Positions 26,920 through 36,418 of a stretch of DNA of 64,000 nucleotides are shown piece after piece; position 1 is the stretch's first letter; each line of letters opens with the position of its first letter. The position numbers and the translations under genes are program-made. Under the pieces are notes generated by a model. That model ran no database searches, was not told where the DNA came from, and was given only the letters and a program-made list of their open reading frames with translations. Where the stretch lies: contig NZ_LT985361.1 in assembly GCF_900269665.1 (NCBI RefSeq), positions 8,724,174 to 8,788,173 on the forward strand. Reading direction: 5' to 3'. The stretch is from Nocardia suismassiliense (GTDB taxonomy: Bacteria; Actinomycetota; Actinomycetes; Mycobacteriales; Mycobacteriaceae).

Positions 26920-27312
26920 ATGGACATTCTCAGCAGCCGAATCATTCTGCGGCCCGCCGATTACCAGCGGACCCTCGACTTCTATCGCGACGGGCTCGGG
27001 CTGGCGATCGCGCGTGAGTATCCGGGCGGCACGGTGTTCTTCGCCGGGCAGTCGCTGATCGAGGTGGCCGCGCACGGCGGATCCGGTGAGTCGTCGTCCT
27101 TCCAGGGCGCGATCTGGCTGCAGGTGCGCGACGTCGCGGACGCGGCCGCGGAACTCGCGGTGAAAGGCATCCCCATCGACCGGGCACCCGTGCAGGAACC
27201 GTGGGGACTGATCGAAATGTGGGTGCGCGACCCCGATGGGGTGCCGATCGTGCTGGTCGAGGTGCCGCCCTCGCATCCGATCCGCAGGGATCCGCGCTGG
27301 TCAGCGGACTGA
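26920..27312 (+). CDS. VOC family protein linked to menB
   Basis: 130 residues; 'IILRPADYQRTLDFYRDGLGLAI' and 'WGLIEMWVRDPDGVPIVLVEVP' are the two halves of a glyoxalase/dioxygenase fold with Glu/His metal positions. It starts one base after the menB stop, so it is cotranscribed. A glyoxalase-like gene also sits near menB in M. tuberculosis (Rv0546c). The reaction is unknown. Confidence 0.8.
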   Translation: MDILSSRIILRPADYQRTLDFYRDGLGLAIAREYPGGTVFFAGQSLIEVAAHGGSGESSSFQGAIWLQVRDVADAAAELAVKGIPIDRAPVQEPWGLIEMWVRDPDGVPIVLVEVPPSHPIRRDPRWSAD

Positions 27313-27705
27313 CATTTCATTTGTACGCACACTCGGCCACCGGACCGAGTTGCCAAGGCGCGCCACGGCGAGGACGATAGCGCTCGGAAGGCCCCCGACC
27401 GCCGATGTCCGGCCCGGCCACCATGCGTAACCCGTCCGACGAGTGAATCGCAGTCTCGATGCCTGGCGTACCTGAGCCCCATTTCCTGGGGGCGGCCGCA
27501 CATGTCTCGCGCCGCCCCCGCAAACCGACCACCCGTTCCGCGTTCGGCGACGCGGCCATGACACGATCGCTGACGTGAGCGAGCGCAGTGGGGTTGTGAG
27601 TAAGCCCAACGGGTGTCTTGGCGCTGGTGAGGTGGTCGCGAGCGAGCGAGCCATCGGCACAGCGTCTTCGCGAACGACGGAGCCGAGCGCCAGCGAGGTG
27701 CAGTC
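27313..27705. other. Intergenic region before menE
   Basis: 393 bp with no convincing gene. It contains several GCGAGCGAG-type runs (27580-27660). The menE promoter should be here, but I cannot assign boxes. Confidence 0.4.
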
Positions 27706-28866
27706 GTGAGTCGTACTCTTCGCACTTTGCCGATGCCCACCGGCTCCGGTGCGGGCGAGGTGCTGCCGCATCTGCGAGAAGCGTTGGAGGGCAGCGGTCC
27801 CGCGTGGCTGCCGATCCCGACCAGCGACCGCCGCGAGGCCAGGCGGCTCAGTGACGCGCTCGCGCCCGGCGAGACGATCGATGACGAGGTCGCGCTCGTG
27901 GTGACCACCTCCGGTACCACCGGGGTGCCCAAGGGCGCGATGCTCAGCGCCGCCGCGCTGCGGGCCAGTGGCACCGCTACGCACGACCGTCTCGGTGGTC
28001 CGGGCAGCTGGCTGCTCGCCTTGCCGACGCACCATATAGCGGGCATTCAGGTGCTGCTGCGCAGCATCCTGGCCGGCACCCAGCCCACCATTCTCGATGT
28101 GTCGGGCGGTTTCCTGCCCGAGGCGCTGGCCGGTGCCGTGTCGAGCATGCGCGGCGATCGCCGCTACACCGCGCTGGTGCCGACCCAGCTGATCAAGGCG
28201 CTGGACGCACCCGTCGCCGCGGCGGCGCTCGCCGCATTGGACGGTGTTCTCGTCGGCGGTGCGGCCACGCCGCCGCCGGTGTACGAGCGCGCGAAAGCGG
28301 CCGGTATCAACGTTGTTCGCACCTACGGCATGAGCGAGACCTGCGGCGGGTGTGTGTACGACGGCATCCCGCTGGACGGCACGCAGGTTCGCATCGAGGA
28401 CGGCCGGGTGCTGCTCGGCGGTGCGATGATCGCCTCCGGTTACCGCGGCCAACCGGGCCATCCCGCCTTCGCCGAGCCCGGCTGGTTCCGCACCGAGGAC
28501 GCGGGTGTCTTCGACGACGGCAGGCTGCGTATCACCGGCCGGCTGGACGAGGCGATCATGACCGGCGGGCTCCTGGTGATCCCGCAGGTCATCGAGGCCG
28601 TGCTGATGAACCATCCGGCGATCCGCGAGTGCGTGGTGCTCGGCCTGCCGGACGAGCGCCTCGGCCAACGCGTCGCGGTCGTGGTGGTCCCCGCGCCCGG
28701 GGCTGTGCCGACCCTCGAGGAACTGCGCGAATTCGTCGCGGCCGAACTCGATGCCTTCGCGGCCCCCCGCGAACTCACCCTGGTCGACGAGATCCCGATG
28801 CGCGGCCCGGGCAAGCCCGACCGCACCATGCTGCGGGAGAACCTGCTCGCCGACTCGGCGCGCTGA
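27706..28866 (+). CDS. menE: o-succinylbenzoate-CoA ligase
   Basis: 386 residues, GTG start. An AMP-forming acyl-CoA ligase that activates o-succinylbenzoate for MenB. Motifs in order: 'VVTTSGTTGVPKGAML' (P-loop), 'TYGMSETCGGCVYDG', 'GWFRTEDAG', 'ITGRLDEAIMTGG', and the catalytic Lys in 'MRGPGKPDRTML'. Shorter than typical adenylate-forming enzymes because of a reduced N-terminus, as in mycobacterial MenE (Rv0542c). Confidence 0.95.
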   Translation: MSRTLRTLPMPTGSGAGEVLPHLREALEGSGPAWLPIPTSDRREARRLSDALAPGETIDDEVALVVTTSGTTGVPKGAMLSAAALRASGTATHDRLGGPGSWLLALPTHHIAGIQVLLRSILAGTQPTILDVSGGFLPEALAGAVSSMRGDRRYTALVPTQLIKALDAPVAAAALAALDGVLVGGAATPPPVYERAKAAGINVVRTYGMSETCGGCVYDGIPLDGTQVRIEDGRVLLGGAMIASGYRGQPGHPAFAEPGWFRTEDAGVFDDGRLRITGRLDEAIMTGGLLVIPQVIEAVLMNHPAIRECVVLGLPDERLGQRVAVVVVPAPGAVPTLEELREFVAAELDAFAAPRELTLVDEIPMRGPGKPDRTMLRENLLADSAR

Positions 28867-28876
28867 CCCGGGCGGC

Positions 28877-29305
28877 TCAGTCCGCGAACGGGTCTCGGAC
28901 GGAAATAGCCGGGTACTTGCGAAAGTCCCTGTCCCGGCTGTAGATCGTCGACACGCCGTGCTCGAGCATGAGTGCGACGATCACCGCGTCGGGCACCTCG
29001 TTGCCGCGTCCGCCACCGACCTGGCGATAGCAACGCCAGAAGTTTTCACCCTCGGCGACCACCCGGATCGACGGCGACGCCAGCACCGCCTCGACTGCCT
29101 GCTGTGCCGTCGCGATCGGTAGGGGCGACGAGCAGATCGTCGGGTGCGTGACGATGCGCAGATAGCTCTGCAAGACGGGCCAGAAGAGGGTGGTCAGTTC
29201 CGGCCCGCGCAGCAGGTCTTGCACGAGCGCGGCGGCCTGCCGGTGCACCGGCGAACCGGTATCCGAGGCATAGATCAGGACGTTGGTGTCGACGGTGCGC
29301 GACAT
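28877..29305 (-). CDS. vapC: VapC-type PIN-domain toxin
   Basis: 142 residues. A Mg-dependent RNase of the PIN fold: first Asp in 'MSRTVDTNVLIYAS', further acids in 'EVPDAVIVALMLEHG' and 'YSRDRDFRKYP'. Its ATG overlaps the antitoxin stop by one base (TGATG). It is convergent with menE, 10 bp apart. The RNA target is unknown. Confidence 0.92.
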   Translation of the reverse strand: MSRTVDTNVLIYASDTGSPVHRQAAALVQDLLRGPELTTLFWPVLQSYLRIVTHPTICSSPLPIATAQQAVEAVLASPSIRVVAEGENFWRCYRQVGGGRGNEVPDAVIVALMLEHGVSTIYSRDRDFRKYPAISVRDPFAD

Positions 29306-29535
29306 CAAGCATCCACGTCCAGCGCCGCGTACAGCGCGTGCTTGTCCTCGATATCGACTCGCAGGCCCAGAGTCGTGCTCGGCCAAGCGATATCGGCGGC
29401 GACTACCTGCGCGTCCTCCGCGAGCGTACGAGCGAGCAGTTCGGAAACCAATTGGCCCAAGGTCTTTCCCTCCCGTTTGGCCCGACGCCGCAGCTGTTCC
29501 AAGACGACCGCGTCGATGTCTATTGTCGTGCGCAT
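29305..29535 (-). CDS. vapB: VapB-type antitoxin
   Basis: 76 residues from ATG 29535. The N-terminus 'MRTTIDIDAVVLEQLRRRAKR' is a ribbon-helix-helix DNA-binding strand and helix; the acidic C-terminus would wrap the toxin. Directly upstream lie two palindromes that are likely its operator. Confidence 0.88.
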   Translation of the reverse strand: MRTTIDIDAVVLEQLRRRAKREGKTLGQLVSELLARTLAEDAQVVAADIAWPSTTLGLRVDIEDKHALYAALDVDA

Positions 29536-29568
29536 GCATCTGATGCTACTCGGAATCGCATCTGATGC
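29536..29568. promoter_or_regulatory. Twin palindrome, VapBC autoregulatory operator
   Basis: Two identical copies of GCATCTGATGC (itself a palindrome about the central T) at 29536-29546 and 29558-29568, 22 bp centre to centre, so on the same face of the helix. The first touches the vapB start codon. Confidence 0.8.
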
Positions 29569-29627
29569 AAGAGCGGTGACACTGCCGTGCAAGGGTCATG
29601 CAAGAGGGGGGCCACACAGTCATCCTC

Positions 29628-30614
29628 ATGACTTCTTTCACACCCACTTCAGCACTCGCCGTCGAGGCGGACGAGCTGGTCAAGGTGTTCGGGGACCAGC
29701 GCGCCGTCGACGGGGTGAGCCTGGCCGTGCCGCAGGGTTCGGTGTACGGCGTGCTCGGGCCTAACGGCGCGGGCAAGACCACAACCATCAAGATGCTGGC
29801 CACGTTGCTTCGCCTCGACGGCGGCAGCGCCCGCATCTTCGGCCACGATGTGGTCGCCGAACCGACGGCGGTGCGCTCCCTCGTCGGCGTCACCGGGCAG
29901 TACGCCTCGGTCGACGAGGACCTGTCGGCCGCCGAGAATCTGATCCTGTTCTCCCGCCTGCTCGGCCTCAGCCGGACCGATGCTCGCCGCAAGACGGTCG
30001 AGCTGCTCGAGGAGTTCGACCTGATGGAAGCGGCGGCCAAGCCGCTGAAGAACTTCTCCGGCGGCATGCGGCGCAGGCTCGATCTCGCCGCCAGCCTGAT
30101 CGCGACGCCGCCGCTGCTGTTCCTCGACGAACCGACCACCGGACTCGATCCGCGCACCCGCGCGCAGATGTGGGAGACCATCCGCAGACTGGTCCGCGGC
30201 GGCACCACGGTGCTGCTGACCACCCAATACCTCGACGAGGCCGACCAATTGGCCGACCGCATCGCGGTGATCGACCACGGCAGGGTGATCGCCGACGGCA
30301 CCGCCGACGAACTCAAGGCCTCGGTCGGCGGTTCCTCGCTGCACCTGACCCTGGTCGACCGCGCTCTGCTCGAGACGGCCCGCCGCATCGTCAGCGAATT
30401 CCTCGGCGTGGACGCCGTGGTCACGCCCGAGGCCGGTCGGCTCACCGCACCGCTGCGTGACGCCGGAGTGACCGCCGATCTGCTGATCCGCCTGCGCGAG
30501 CGGGAGATCGGGATCGACGAGATCACCGTCAGCAAGCCGAGCCTCGACGAGGTCTTCCTCACCATCACCGGCCACCCGGCCGCCGACAACGATTCCGAAC
30601 GGAGCGCGGCATGA
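29628..30614 (+). CDS. ABC transporter ATP-binding protein, DrrA type
   Basis: 328 residues from ATG 29628; an upstream ATG at 29598 is possible. Walker A 'GPNGAGKTTT', signature 'LKNFSGGMRRRLDLA', Walker B 'LLFLDEPTTGLD', and the C-terminal DrrA extension ('ITVSKPSLDEVFLTITG'). It forms an exporter with the overlapping permease downstream (ATGA). Substrate is probably a lipophilic metabolite; not determinable here. Confidence 0.93.
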   Translation: MTSFTPTSALAVEADELVKVFGDQRAVDGVSLAVPQGSVYGVLGPNGAGKTTTIKMLATLLRLDGGSARIFGHDVVAEPTAVRSLVGVTGQYASVDEDLSAAENLILFSRLLGLSRTDARRKTVELLEEFDLMEAAAKPLKNFSGGMRRRLDLAASLIATPPLLFLDEPTTGLDPRTRAQMWETIRRLVRGGTTVLLTTQYLDEADQLADRIAVIDHGRVIADGTADELKASVGGSSLHLTLVDRALLETARRIVSEFLGVDAVVTPEAGRLTAPLRDAGVTADLLIRLREREIGIDEITVSKPSLDEVFLTITGHPAADNDSERSAA

Positions 30615-31447
30615 CCACCATCACCGCACCGACCACACCGCGCCGCGCGGCGCCGGTCAACATTCCCGCGGTCAGCAACCGTCTCCCATTGCGCCGCACC
30701 GTCGAAACCTCGTTCACGATGGCCTACCGCGGCCTGCTGAAGATCAAGCACAACCCGGAACAGCTGTTCGACGTGACGGTGCAGCCGATCCTGTTCACCG
30801 CGCTGTTCGCCTATATCTTCGGTGGCGCGATCGGCGGCAGCGTGCACGACTATCTGCCGACCCTCATCCCGGGCATCCTGGTCCAGACGGTGATCCTGAC
30901 CTCGGTCGTCACCGGCACCCAGCTGCGCGAGGACATGGACAAGGGCGTCTTCGATCGGTTCAAATCCCTGCCGATCGCCCGCATTTCGGCGCTCGCCGGT
31001 GCGCTCATCGCCGACATGGTGCGCTACACCATCGCGACGGTGCTCACCATTGTGGTCGGGCTGTGCCTCGGCTACCGGCCCGGCGGCGGTTTCGCCGGTG
31101 TGTTCGCCGCCGCGCTGGTGATCATCGCGTGCTCGTTCGCGGTCAGCTGGATCTGGGCGCTGGTGGGTGTCACCGGCAAGAGTGCCTCCAGCGTGCAGGG
31201 CATTTCGATGATCATCATGTTCCCGCTGACGTTCATGTCCGGCGCGCTGGCGCCGGTGCAGACGATGCCGGGCTGGCTGCAAGGCGTGAACCACGTGAAT
31301 CCCGTGTACTACATGGTGAACGCGTGCCAGGACCTGATGAACGGCAACGTCTACGGCGCCAACCTGGCCTATTCGCTGATCGGCTCGGTGGTGGTGATCG
31401 CCGTTTTCGCCCCGCTCGCCGTCAAGGCGTACATGCGCCGGGCATGA
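30611..31447 (+). CDS. ABC-2 type permease, DrrB type
   Basis: 278 residues with about six transmembrane helices. 'QPILFTALFAYIFGGAIGG', 'YLPTLIPGILVQTVILTSV' and 'FPLTFMSGALAPVQTMPGWLQ' are hallmarks of the drug-exporter DrrB family. The start overlaps the ATPase stop by 4 bp, so the two are translationally coupled. The long cytosolic N-terminus (~40 residues) is Pro/Thr rich. Confidence 0.93.
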   Translation: MTTITAPTTPRRAAPVNIPAVSNRLPLRRTVETSFTMAYRGLLKIKHNPEQLFDVTVQPILFTALFAYIFGGAIGGSVHDYLPTLIPGILVQTVILTSVVTGTQLREDMDKGVFDRFKSLPIARISALAGALIADMVRYTIATVLTIVVGLCLGYRPGGGFAGVFAAALVIIACSFAVSWIWALVGVTGKSASSVQGISMIIMFPLTFMSGALAPVQTMPGWLQGVNHVNPVYYMVNACQDLMNGNVYGANLAYSLIGSVVVIAVFAPLAVKAYMRRA

Positions 31448-31470
31448 CAGCCGAAAACCGAAGGGACACC

Positions 31471-31498
31471 ATGCCGGGCGACAGTGGTCGCCCGGCAT
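31471..31498. terminator. Hairpin terminator between the exporter and the SARP gene
   Basis: Perfect 12-bp stem ATGCCGGGCGAC/GTCGCCCGGCAT with a 4-nt loop between convergent genes; likely works in both directions. Confidence 0.75.
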
Positions 31499-31526
31499 CG
31501 TGTCGTCGGCACATCGAACAGGCGGA

Positions 31527-34500
31527 TCAGCGTGTGTGCTGAAACTCCCGCAATAGCTGCAGGATTCGTTCGGCCGAGGCCTGTCTGCGCAGCGGGACCG
31601 CCGCGGCCCGCGCCTGCGCGAACCGGTCCGCACCGAGCAGCCGGGCGGCCAGCTCGGCGTGGGTCGACCAGCGCATGGACGGATAGTCCTGGCGGCAGTA
31701 CACATTCGGTGCCAAGGCGACCAATTCCAGCCCGCGGATCGGATCCTGCCCGGCGGCGATCGCATACGAGCCGACGGCGCAGGCGATGCCGCCGATCTGC
31801 GGCAGATCGGTGTACTGCACCATCATCGCCGGCGCACGCGCGATCAGTTGCTCGACCAACTCTCGCGCCGTCTCGGCCGCGCCGTACAGCACCCGCGCAT
31901 CCACCGCCGAAGCGGCGAGCATGAGCAGGCCCTGCCCTGGACCGCTGTCGACGTCCGGCCAGCCGGACAGCTTCAATGCCCGGTCGTAGCGGTGCAGACC
32001 CTCCGCGATATCGCCCTTGGCGAGTGCCACCTCGGCGGCACTGTGCAGGACGACAGCGAGCAGATGATTCTTCGCCGGAACGGTGTTCTCGACTTCGGAT
32101 GAGCTGAAGGCAAGGTCGAGCTCGTGCTCGGCCGCCGCCGGTTCGCCCGCCCCCAACAGCGCCGCGACCAGCATGCTGCGGGTCTCGACGGTGTCCTCGT
32201 AGGCACCGAGCCGTTGCAGCATGTCGAGCGAACGGTGGTAGTGCACAACCGCTTCCGCGTACTCCGCGATCTGGCCGTATACCTGGCCGAGGTGCCTGCT
32301 CACCATGGCCGCGTTCCATACGTTCTCCGGCCCGAAGATGTCCTGCGCGCGGACCGCGTCCACCGTCGAGCCGCGCACGTCGCCGAGGTTCTCCTTGATG
32401 TTCGCGCGCAACAGCAGTGCGCTGCCCCGGGTTTCGGCATCCCGGGATCGAACGGCCCGCGCGATCAACCTGGCCAGGCCGCGACCGTCGGGCCTGCACA
32501 GCACGAGGCCGCTGACGAAGCGCAGGCTGGAGCTGAGATCGGTACGGCCGCGCTGCATTCGGCGCACCCGGGTACGCATCCGGGCCAGTTCGCGCACCGC
32601 GCCGGGCAGGTGGGTGAAGTGCAGGACCATCGTCTGATAACTCATCAGCACCAGATCGGCGGGTGGCGCGTCCGGGCTGCTCGCGTCCGGCTCGAGCGGG
32701 GCGATCCGCCTGGCCCAGGCGATCACCTCCATGTGCGAGCCGCGCAGCATCCACAGGCCTGCGACGACCGGAAAGACGGTGTAGGCGGTGTCGGCGTCCC
32801 GATTGTCGATCGCGGTGCGCAGCGTCGCGAGTAGATTGTCCAGCTCGGTGGCCACCGACAGCGCGAGCCGCACCTGGTCACCGGTGGCGTAGCCGCCCAC
32901 CACGTCCACGGCGAAAGCCCTGGCCCACGCCATCATTCGAGCGGTGACCAGATCGGCTTCGCCCGGCCGGGCGGCCAGCTGCTCCTCACCGTATTCGCGA
33001 ACCGTCTCCAGCATGCGGTACCGGGTGCCGAGCGCGTCCTCGTCCAGCACGGTGAGCAGCGACTGGTTCACCAAACCGTCCACCGCCGCGGCGACATCGT
33101 CGATCTCGGGGCCGCCCGCGACCACCTCGGCGGCGGACAAGGTGAAACCGGCTGGGAATCGGCACAATCGGCGCAGGGCAGCCTGCTGCGCGGTGTCGAG
33201 TAGATTCCAGCTCCAGTCGATCACGGCGTGCAGGGTGCGGTGGCGCTCCGGCGAACTGCGATCGCCGTGGCGAAGCAGCGAAAACCGGTCGGTCAGGCCG
33301 AGATTGATCTCCTCGACACTCATCGCCCGGACCCGCGCGGCGGCGAGTTCGATGGCCAACGGCAGCCCGTCGAGGGTGTGGCACAGCTGCGCGACCACGT
33401 CGGGGTCGAGCCGCACACCAGGGCGGATCGACCTGGCCCGCGCCGCGAACAACTCCGTCGCGGGCGACCCGGCCGGATCGATCGTCAATGACGGTAGCGG
33501 ATAGACGGTTTCGGCGGTGATCATCAACGGCGCCCGGCTGGTGGTCAGCACAGTGAGCCGATCGGCGGCACCGATCAGGTCGGCGACCACCACCGCGACG
33601 CCATCGATCACATGCTCGCAGTTGTCCAGGATCAACAGCATGGGGCGCGCGGACACGGCTTCGTGCAGGCGCTTACGGGCATCGACGCGGCTGATCAAGT
33701 TGGTGGTGCCGTACGTCAGGTCGCTCAGGCCGAGCACGGCGCTGATCGCGGCCTCGATCTCGACCGGGGCGTCGGCGGCGTCGGCCCGGAGCGAGGCCAG
33801 TTCCACCAGCACCACGCGGCGGGCGCCCGCGACGCGGGCACCGACTTCGTTGGCAATGCGCGTCTTTCCCGACCCGCCTGGGCCGAGCACGGTCGTCACC
33901 CTGGACGTGCGCAGCAGGGTGTCGAGCGCGGCCAGATCGTCCTCGCGACCGAGTAGTGCGTTGGGCGCCGCCCGCAGACCGATCGCCGCGGGCACACCGA
34001 ACTCGGTGGTGGCGTCGAGTGGTGCGGGACTGCCGTCGCCGGAAAGTGTTGCAGGGCTGGGTGTCTGCGGACGACTCTCAAAGCGGACGGCAGAACCGTT
34101 GGGGCTCAATGGTTCGCCGCGCAGGATCGCGGTGTTCAGCTCGACGAGCGCAGGTCCGGGGTCCGCACCGAGGTGCTCGACCAGCCGAATTCGGAAGGCG
34201 GCGAACGATTCCAGGGCCTCGTTGGGCCGGCCCGCCGTGGCGAGCAGTCGCATCACCGCCAGCTGAGCCGACTCGTCCACCGGGTTGACCTCGGCCCGGA
34301 GCCGGGCAATGCGCAACGCACCGTCGAGGTCGCCGATCGACTCGCGGGCCGCCAGCTCGAGCGCGTCCAGTTCGGCCAGCCTGCTCGTCGCCGCGGCGTC
34401 CAGTGCGTCGGCGACCTCGCCCGGCGGCAGATCGGCGCCGGGTTCGCCACGCCACAGCGCACGGGCCTGCGCGACCAGCTCGAGGCAGCCCGCATCGTCG

Positions 34501-34955
34501 CCCGCGGTCCGGCAGGCGCGGGCCTGCTGCCCGAGTTCGGCGACGCGCGTCAGGTCCACCTGGCCCGCGGGCAGGGTCAACCGGTATCCGGCGGGCCCGA
34601 TTTCCAGCGCACCGTCCGGCAGCGCGGAACGCAGCCGGGACACCTGGGTGTGCAGTGCGTTCATCGGCGCGCGCGGCGGCTGCTCGCCCCACACGTCGTC
34701 GATCAGCGACTGGGCGCTGCGGCTACGGCCGGGCCGCAACGCCAGAGCGGCGAGCAGCAAGCGCGAACGCGCACCGGGTGGCGCGGTGAGCGCGCCGTCT
34801 CGGCGCAGCGCGATCTCGCCCAGCAGGGCGACCACCACCGGTTCACCTGCGGGCGCCCGCAACAGTTGACCGCGACCGTTCGGGCCGCTCTGATCCGACA
34901 ACATCCCGCGGCCATCGTATGCGAGCGGCGCTGACCGGGCCGACATGGTTTTCAC
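31527..34955 (-). CDS. SARP/AfsR-like transcriptional regulator with BTAD, NTPase and TPR domains
   Basis: 1142 residues. Residues ~40-130 are an OmpR-type winged helix ('RSRSAQSLIDDVWGEQPPRA', 'HTQVSRLRSALPDG') and ~135-280 a bacterial transcriptional activation domain ('RLVEHLGADPGPALVELNTAIL'). Residues ~330-600 are a STAND/NB-ARC NTPase with P-loop 'VLGPGGSGKTRIANEVG' and Walker B 'LLILDNCEHVIDG'. The C-terminal half is helical repeats. Such proteins switch secondary metabolism or exporters. It is convergent with the Drr exporter; any link to it is inference. GTG start at 34955; ATG 34946 and 34904 are alternatives. Confidence 0.9.
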   Translation of the reverse strand: MKTMSARSAPLAYDGRGMLSDQSGPNGRGQLLRAPAGEPVVVALLGEIALRRDGALTAPPGARSRLLLAALALRPGRSRSAQSLIDDVWGEQPPRAPMNALHTQVSRLRSALPDGALEIGPAGYRLTLPAGQVDLTRVAELGQQARACRTAGDDAGCLELVAQARALWRGEPGADLPPGEVADALDAAATSRLAELDALELAARESIGDLDGALRIARLRAEVNPVDESAQLAVMRLLATAGRPNEALESFAAFRIRLVEHLGADPGPALVELNTAILRGEPLSPNGSAVRFESRPQTPSPATLSGDGSPAPLDATTEFGVPAAIGLRAAPNALLGREDDLAALDTLLRTSRVTTVLGPGGSGKTRIANEVGARVAGARRVVLVELASLRADAADAPVEIEAAISAVLGLSDLTYGTTNLISRVDARKRLHEAVSARPMLLILDNCEHVIDGVAVVVADLIGAADRLTVLTTSRAPLMITAETVYPLPSLTIDPAGSPATELFAARARSIRPGVRLDPDVVAQLCHTLDGLPLAIELAAARVRAMSVEEINLGLTDRFSLLRHGDRSSPERHRTLHAVIDWSWNLLDTAQQAALRRLCRFPAGFTLSAAEVVAGGPEIDDVAAAVDGLVNQSLLTVLDEDALGTRYRMLETVREYGEEQLAARPGEADLVTARMMAWARAFAVDVVGGYATGDQVRLALSVATELDNLLATLRTAIDNRDADTAYTVFPVVAGLWMLRGSHMEVIAWARRIAPLEPDASSPDAPPADLVLMSYQTMVLHFTHLPGAVRELARMRTRVRRMQRGRTDLSSSLRFVSGLVLCRPDGRGLARLIARAVRSRDAETRGSALLLRANIKENLGDVRGSTVDAVRAQDIFGPENVWNAAMVSRHLGQVYGQIAEYAEAVVHYHRSLDMLQRLGAYEDTVETRSMLVAALLGAGEPAAAEHELDLAFSSSEVENTVPAKNHLLAVVLHSAAEVALAKGDIAEGLHRYDRALKLSGWPDVDSGPGQGLLMLAASAVDARVLYGAAETARELVEQLIARAPAMMVQYTDLPQIGGIACAVGSYAIAAGQDPIRGLELVALAPNVYCRQDYPSMRWSTHAELAARLLGADRFAQARAAAVPLRRQASAERILQLLREFQHTR

Positions 34956-34990
34956 CCCATTTCCAGTGGTCGGTCGCCTACGCTGTGCGC

Positions 34991-35458
34991 ATGGCTGAGT
35001 TCGAAGTGGTCCGGCAGGCCGTGATCTCGGCCGAGCCGTCGCGGATTCACGGGCTGATCGATAACCTGCACGAGTGGACCAAGTGGTCGCCGTGGGAGGA
35101 GATCGATCCGCAGCTGCAGCGCACCTATTCCGGGCCGGACGCCGGCGTCGGCGCCAAGTACGCCTGGATCGGTGACCGCAAGGTCGGCAGCGGAAACATG
35201 GAGATCATCGCAAGCGCCGAGCGCGAGGTCGGTATCCGGCTGATCTTCGAGAAGCCGTGGAAGGCCACCAACCAGGTCGTGTTCGAGCTGAACCCGACCG
35301 AGTCCGGTGCCACCGAGGTGGTCTGGCGGATGACCGGCGAGCAGCGGGGGTTGATGCGCGTGCTGTCGAAGGTGATCCCGACCGACCGGATCGTCGGCAA
35401 GGACTTCGAGAAGGGGCTCGCCCGGTTGAAGGCGGTCGCCGAGGCCAACGGGCGCTGA
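34991..35458 (+). CDS. SRPBCC family protein (polyketide cyclase/START-like)
   Basis: 155 residues. 'FEVVRQAVISAEPSRIHGLI' and 'LHEWTKWSPWEEIDPQLQRTY' are typical of SRPBCC lipid-binding proteins, with the C-terminal long helix 'VGKDFEKGLARLKAVAEA'. Start at ATG 34991 because the family begins there. It is divergent from the SARP gene and 90 bp upstream of menA. Ligand unknown. Confidence 0.88.
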   Translation: MAEFEVVRQAVISAEPSRIHGLIDNLHEWTKWSPWEEIDPQLQRTYSGPDAGVGAKYAWIGDRKVGSGNMEIIASAEREVGIRLIFEKPWKATNQVVFELNPTESGATEVVWRMTGEQRGLMRVLSKVIPTDRIVGKDFEKGLARLKAVAEANGR

Positions 35459-35548
35459 GCGGCTGACAGCGGCGGGCGAGCGGGTCCGGACCCGCTCGAG
35501 CGCGGGCTCTGAGCGGCCCGGATCCGGTGGCGACATTATGCTGCGGGA

Positions 35549-36418
35549 ATGGCTACTGCAGCGCAATGGATCGAGGGCGCGCGTCCACGCACCCTGCCGA
35601 ACGCAATCGCCCCCGTGCTGGCAGGCACCGGTGCCGCCGCCTCGCTCGACGGCGCGGTGTGGTGGAAAGCCGTTCTGGCGCTGCTGGTTTCACTGGCCCT
35701 GATCATCGGCGTCAACTACGCCAACGACTACTCCGACGGCATTCGCGGCACCGACGACGTACGGGTCGGCCCGGTACGCCTGGTCGGGCAGCGCCTCGCC
35801 TCGCCGACGGCGGTGCGCAATGCGGCAATGCTGAGCCTGGGCATCGCGGCGGTGGTCGGCCTCGTGCTGGCGGCGACGACGGCGTGGTGGTTGCTGCTCG
35901 TCGGCGTGGCCTGCCTGGCGGGTGCCTGGTTCTACACCGGCGGCAGCAAGCCCTACGGCTACAGCGGATTCGGTGAGATCGCGGTGTTCGTCTTCTTCGG
36001 CTTGATCGGTGTGCTCGGCACCGAGTTCGTGCAGGCGGAGCGGATCGACTGGGCCGGTGCGGTGCTCGCGGTCTCGGTCGGCGCGTTCTCCAGCGCGGTG
36101 CTCGTCGCGAACAACCTGCGCGACATCCCGACCGACTCGCAATCCGGAAAGGTCACCCTCGCGGTCAAACTCGGTGACCCGCGCACCAGGACGCTGCAGC
36201 TCGCCCTGCTGACCGTCCCGTTCCTCGGCACCCTGCTGCTGGTGGCGCGCACCCCGTTCGCGCTGGTCGGCCTGCTCGCCATCCCGCTCGCGGTGCGCGC
36301 CAATGCCCCGGTCCGATCCGGCAAGGGCGGCCTGGAACTCATTCCCGCGCTGCGCGATTCCGGCCTGGCAATGCTCGCCTGGTCGGCGCTCACCGCCTTG
36401 GCCATCAGCTTCGGGTAA
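35549..36418 (+). CDS. menA: 1,4-dihydroxy-2-naphthoate polyprenyltransferase
   Basis: 289 residues, UbiA superfamily, eight to nine membrane helices. The Asp-rich motif 'NYANDYSDGIRGTDD' (N-x3-D-x3-D, metal-diphosphate binding) and the second motif 'NNLRDIPTDSQSGKVTLAV' are complete. It attaches the polyprenyl tail made by the synthase at 7.7 kb to DHNA. The stop abuts the convergent membrane-protein stop with no gap. Confidence 0.96.
   Translation: MATAAQWIEGARPRTLPNAIAPVLAGTGAAASLDGAVWWKAVLALLVSLALIIGVNYANDYSDGIRGTDDVRVGPVRLVGQRLASPTAVRNAAMLSLGIAAVVGLVLAATTAWWLLLVGVACLAGAWFYTGGSKPYGYSGFGEIAVFVFFGLIGVLGTEFVQAERIDWAGAVLAVSVGAFSSAVLVANNLRDIPTDSQSGKVTLAVKLGDPRTRTLQLALLTVPFLGTLLLVARTPFALVGLLAIPLAVRANAPVRSGKGGLELIPALRDSGLAMLAWSALTALAISFG

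Noticed and set aside
29546..31765. 739-codon open frame on the minus strand opposite the Drr exporter
   Set aside because: Antisense to two well-supported ABC genes and without domain sense.
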